A model generated the notes under the pieces. That model was not told the DNA's origin, made no database searches, and saw only the letters and a program-made list of their open reading frames with translations. The position numbers and the translations under genes were made by a program. From positions 1 through 14,834 of the forward strand of contig CALLHZ010000054.1 in NCBI GenBank assembly GCA_938009115.1: a stretch of 14,834 nt of DNA, in the 5' to 3' direction. This document shows, piece after piece, positions 14,785 through 14,834 of this stretch. Positions within the stretch are counted from its first letter, which is position 1. Each line of letters begins with the position of its first letter. The stretch is from an uncultured Clostridia bacterium. GTDB lineage: Bacteria > Bacillota > Clostridia > Peptostreptococcales > Anaerovoracaceae.

Positions 14785-14834
14785 AGATCGGAAGAGCGTC
14801 GCGTAGGGAAAGAGTGTAGATCTCGGTGGTCGCC
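14785..14834. other. Illumina TruSeq adapter read-through (not genomic)
   Basis: The last 50 bases begin AGATCGGAAGAGCGTCG and continue as the universal TruSeq adapter with a single difference (C instead of T at 14802). In the gdpP frame it translates as RSEERRVGKECRSRW, a known adapter-derived contaminant peptide. It should be trimmed. Confidence 0.97.

Noticed and set aside
14785..14834. Unusual basic C-terminal tail on the GdpP-type protein
   Set aside because: The bases are Illumina adapter sequence, not genome.
1..14834. Mobile element, phage, CRISPR, toxin-antitoxin or defence genes
   Set aside because: Every larger open region is accounted for by housekeeping or biosynthetic genes, and no direct-repeat arrays, transposase motifs or tRNA/attachment-site patterns were seen.

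Overview
The window looks like a GC-rich chromosomal fragment of an anaerobic Bacillota, most likely class Clostridia. Pointers to this are the gene order rpsF-ssb-rpsR followed by a gdpP-type gene, the short EPSP synthase and the GGGHHSAR-type chorismate synthase, an S18 with CxxC/CxxH zinc-type cysteines, and strong AGGAGG ribosome binding sites. No mobile element, CRISPR array, tRNA or rRNA is seen. The phylum is inferred from gene order and motifs, not from a search.

Left part, minus strand (7294 down to 1): a tight seven-gene aromatic amino acid operon, transcribed aroF(DAHP synthase)-tyrA-aroB-aroA-aroC-pheA-aroE. Neighbours overlap (ATGA or 11 bp) or lie 1-23 bp apart. It covers most of the shikimate pathway plus both terminal branches (prephenate to 4-hydroxyphenylpyruvate and to phenylpyruvate). 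aroE runs off the left edge, and aroK and the dehydroquinase gene are not in view.

The key finding lies upstream of aroF. A good promoter (TTTACA-17-TAACAT) is followed by an SD-led 32-codon leader ORF with nine Phe/Tyr codons among codons 6-20. Behind it is an intrinsic terminator ending about 15 bp before the aroF start codon. A 9-nt segment at the end of the leader ORF is exactly complementary to the apex of that terminator. This has the layout of ribosome-mediated transcription attenuation sensing Tyr/Phe, controlling an entire aro-tyr-phe operon. It contains no Trp codon and none of the T-box landmarks looked for.

Middle: a PatB/MalY-type PLP enzyme (minus strand) with its own terminator, divergent from an OPT-family oligopeptide transporter, which is followed 13 bp later by pyruvate kinase (plus strand).

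Right part, plus strand: rpsF-ssb-rpsR from an extended -10 promoter with a structured leader that may mask the rpsF ribosome binding site. Then come a clear terminator, a second promoter sharing an 11-mer with the first, and a gdpP-type cyclic-di-AMP phosphodiesterase. The last 50 bases (14785-14834) are not genomic: they match the Illumina TruSeq adapter with one mismatch, so the gdpP reading frame is artificial from codon 575 onward.
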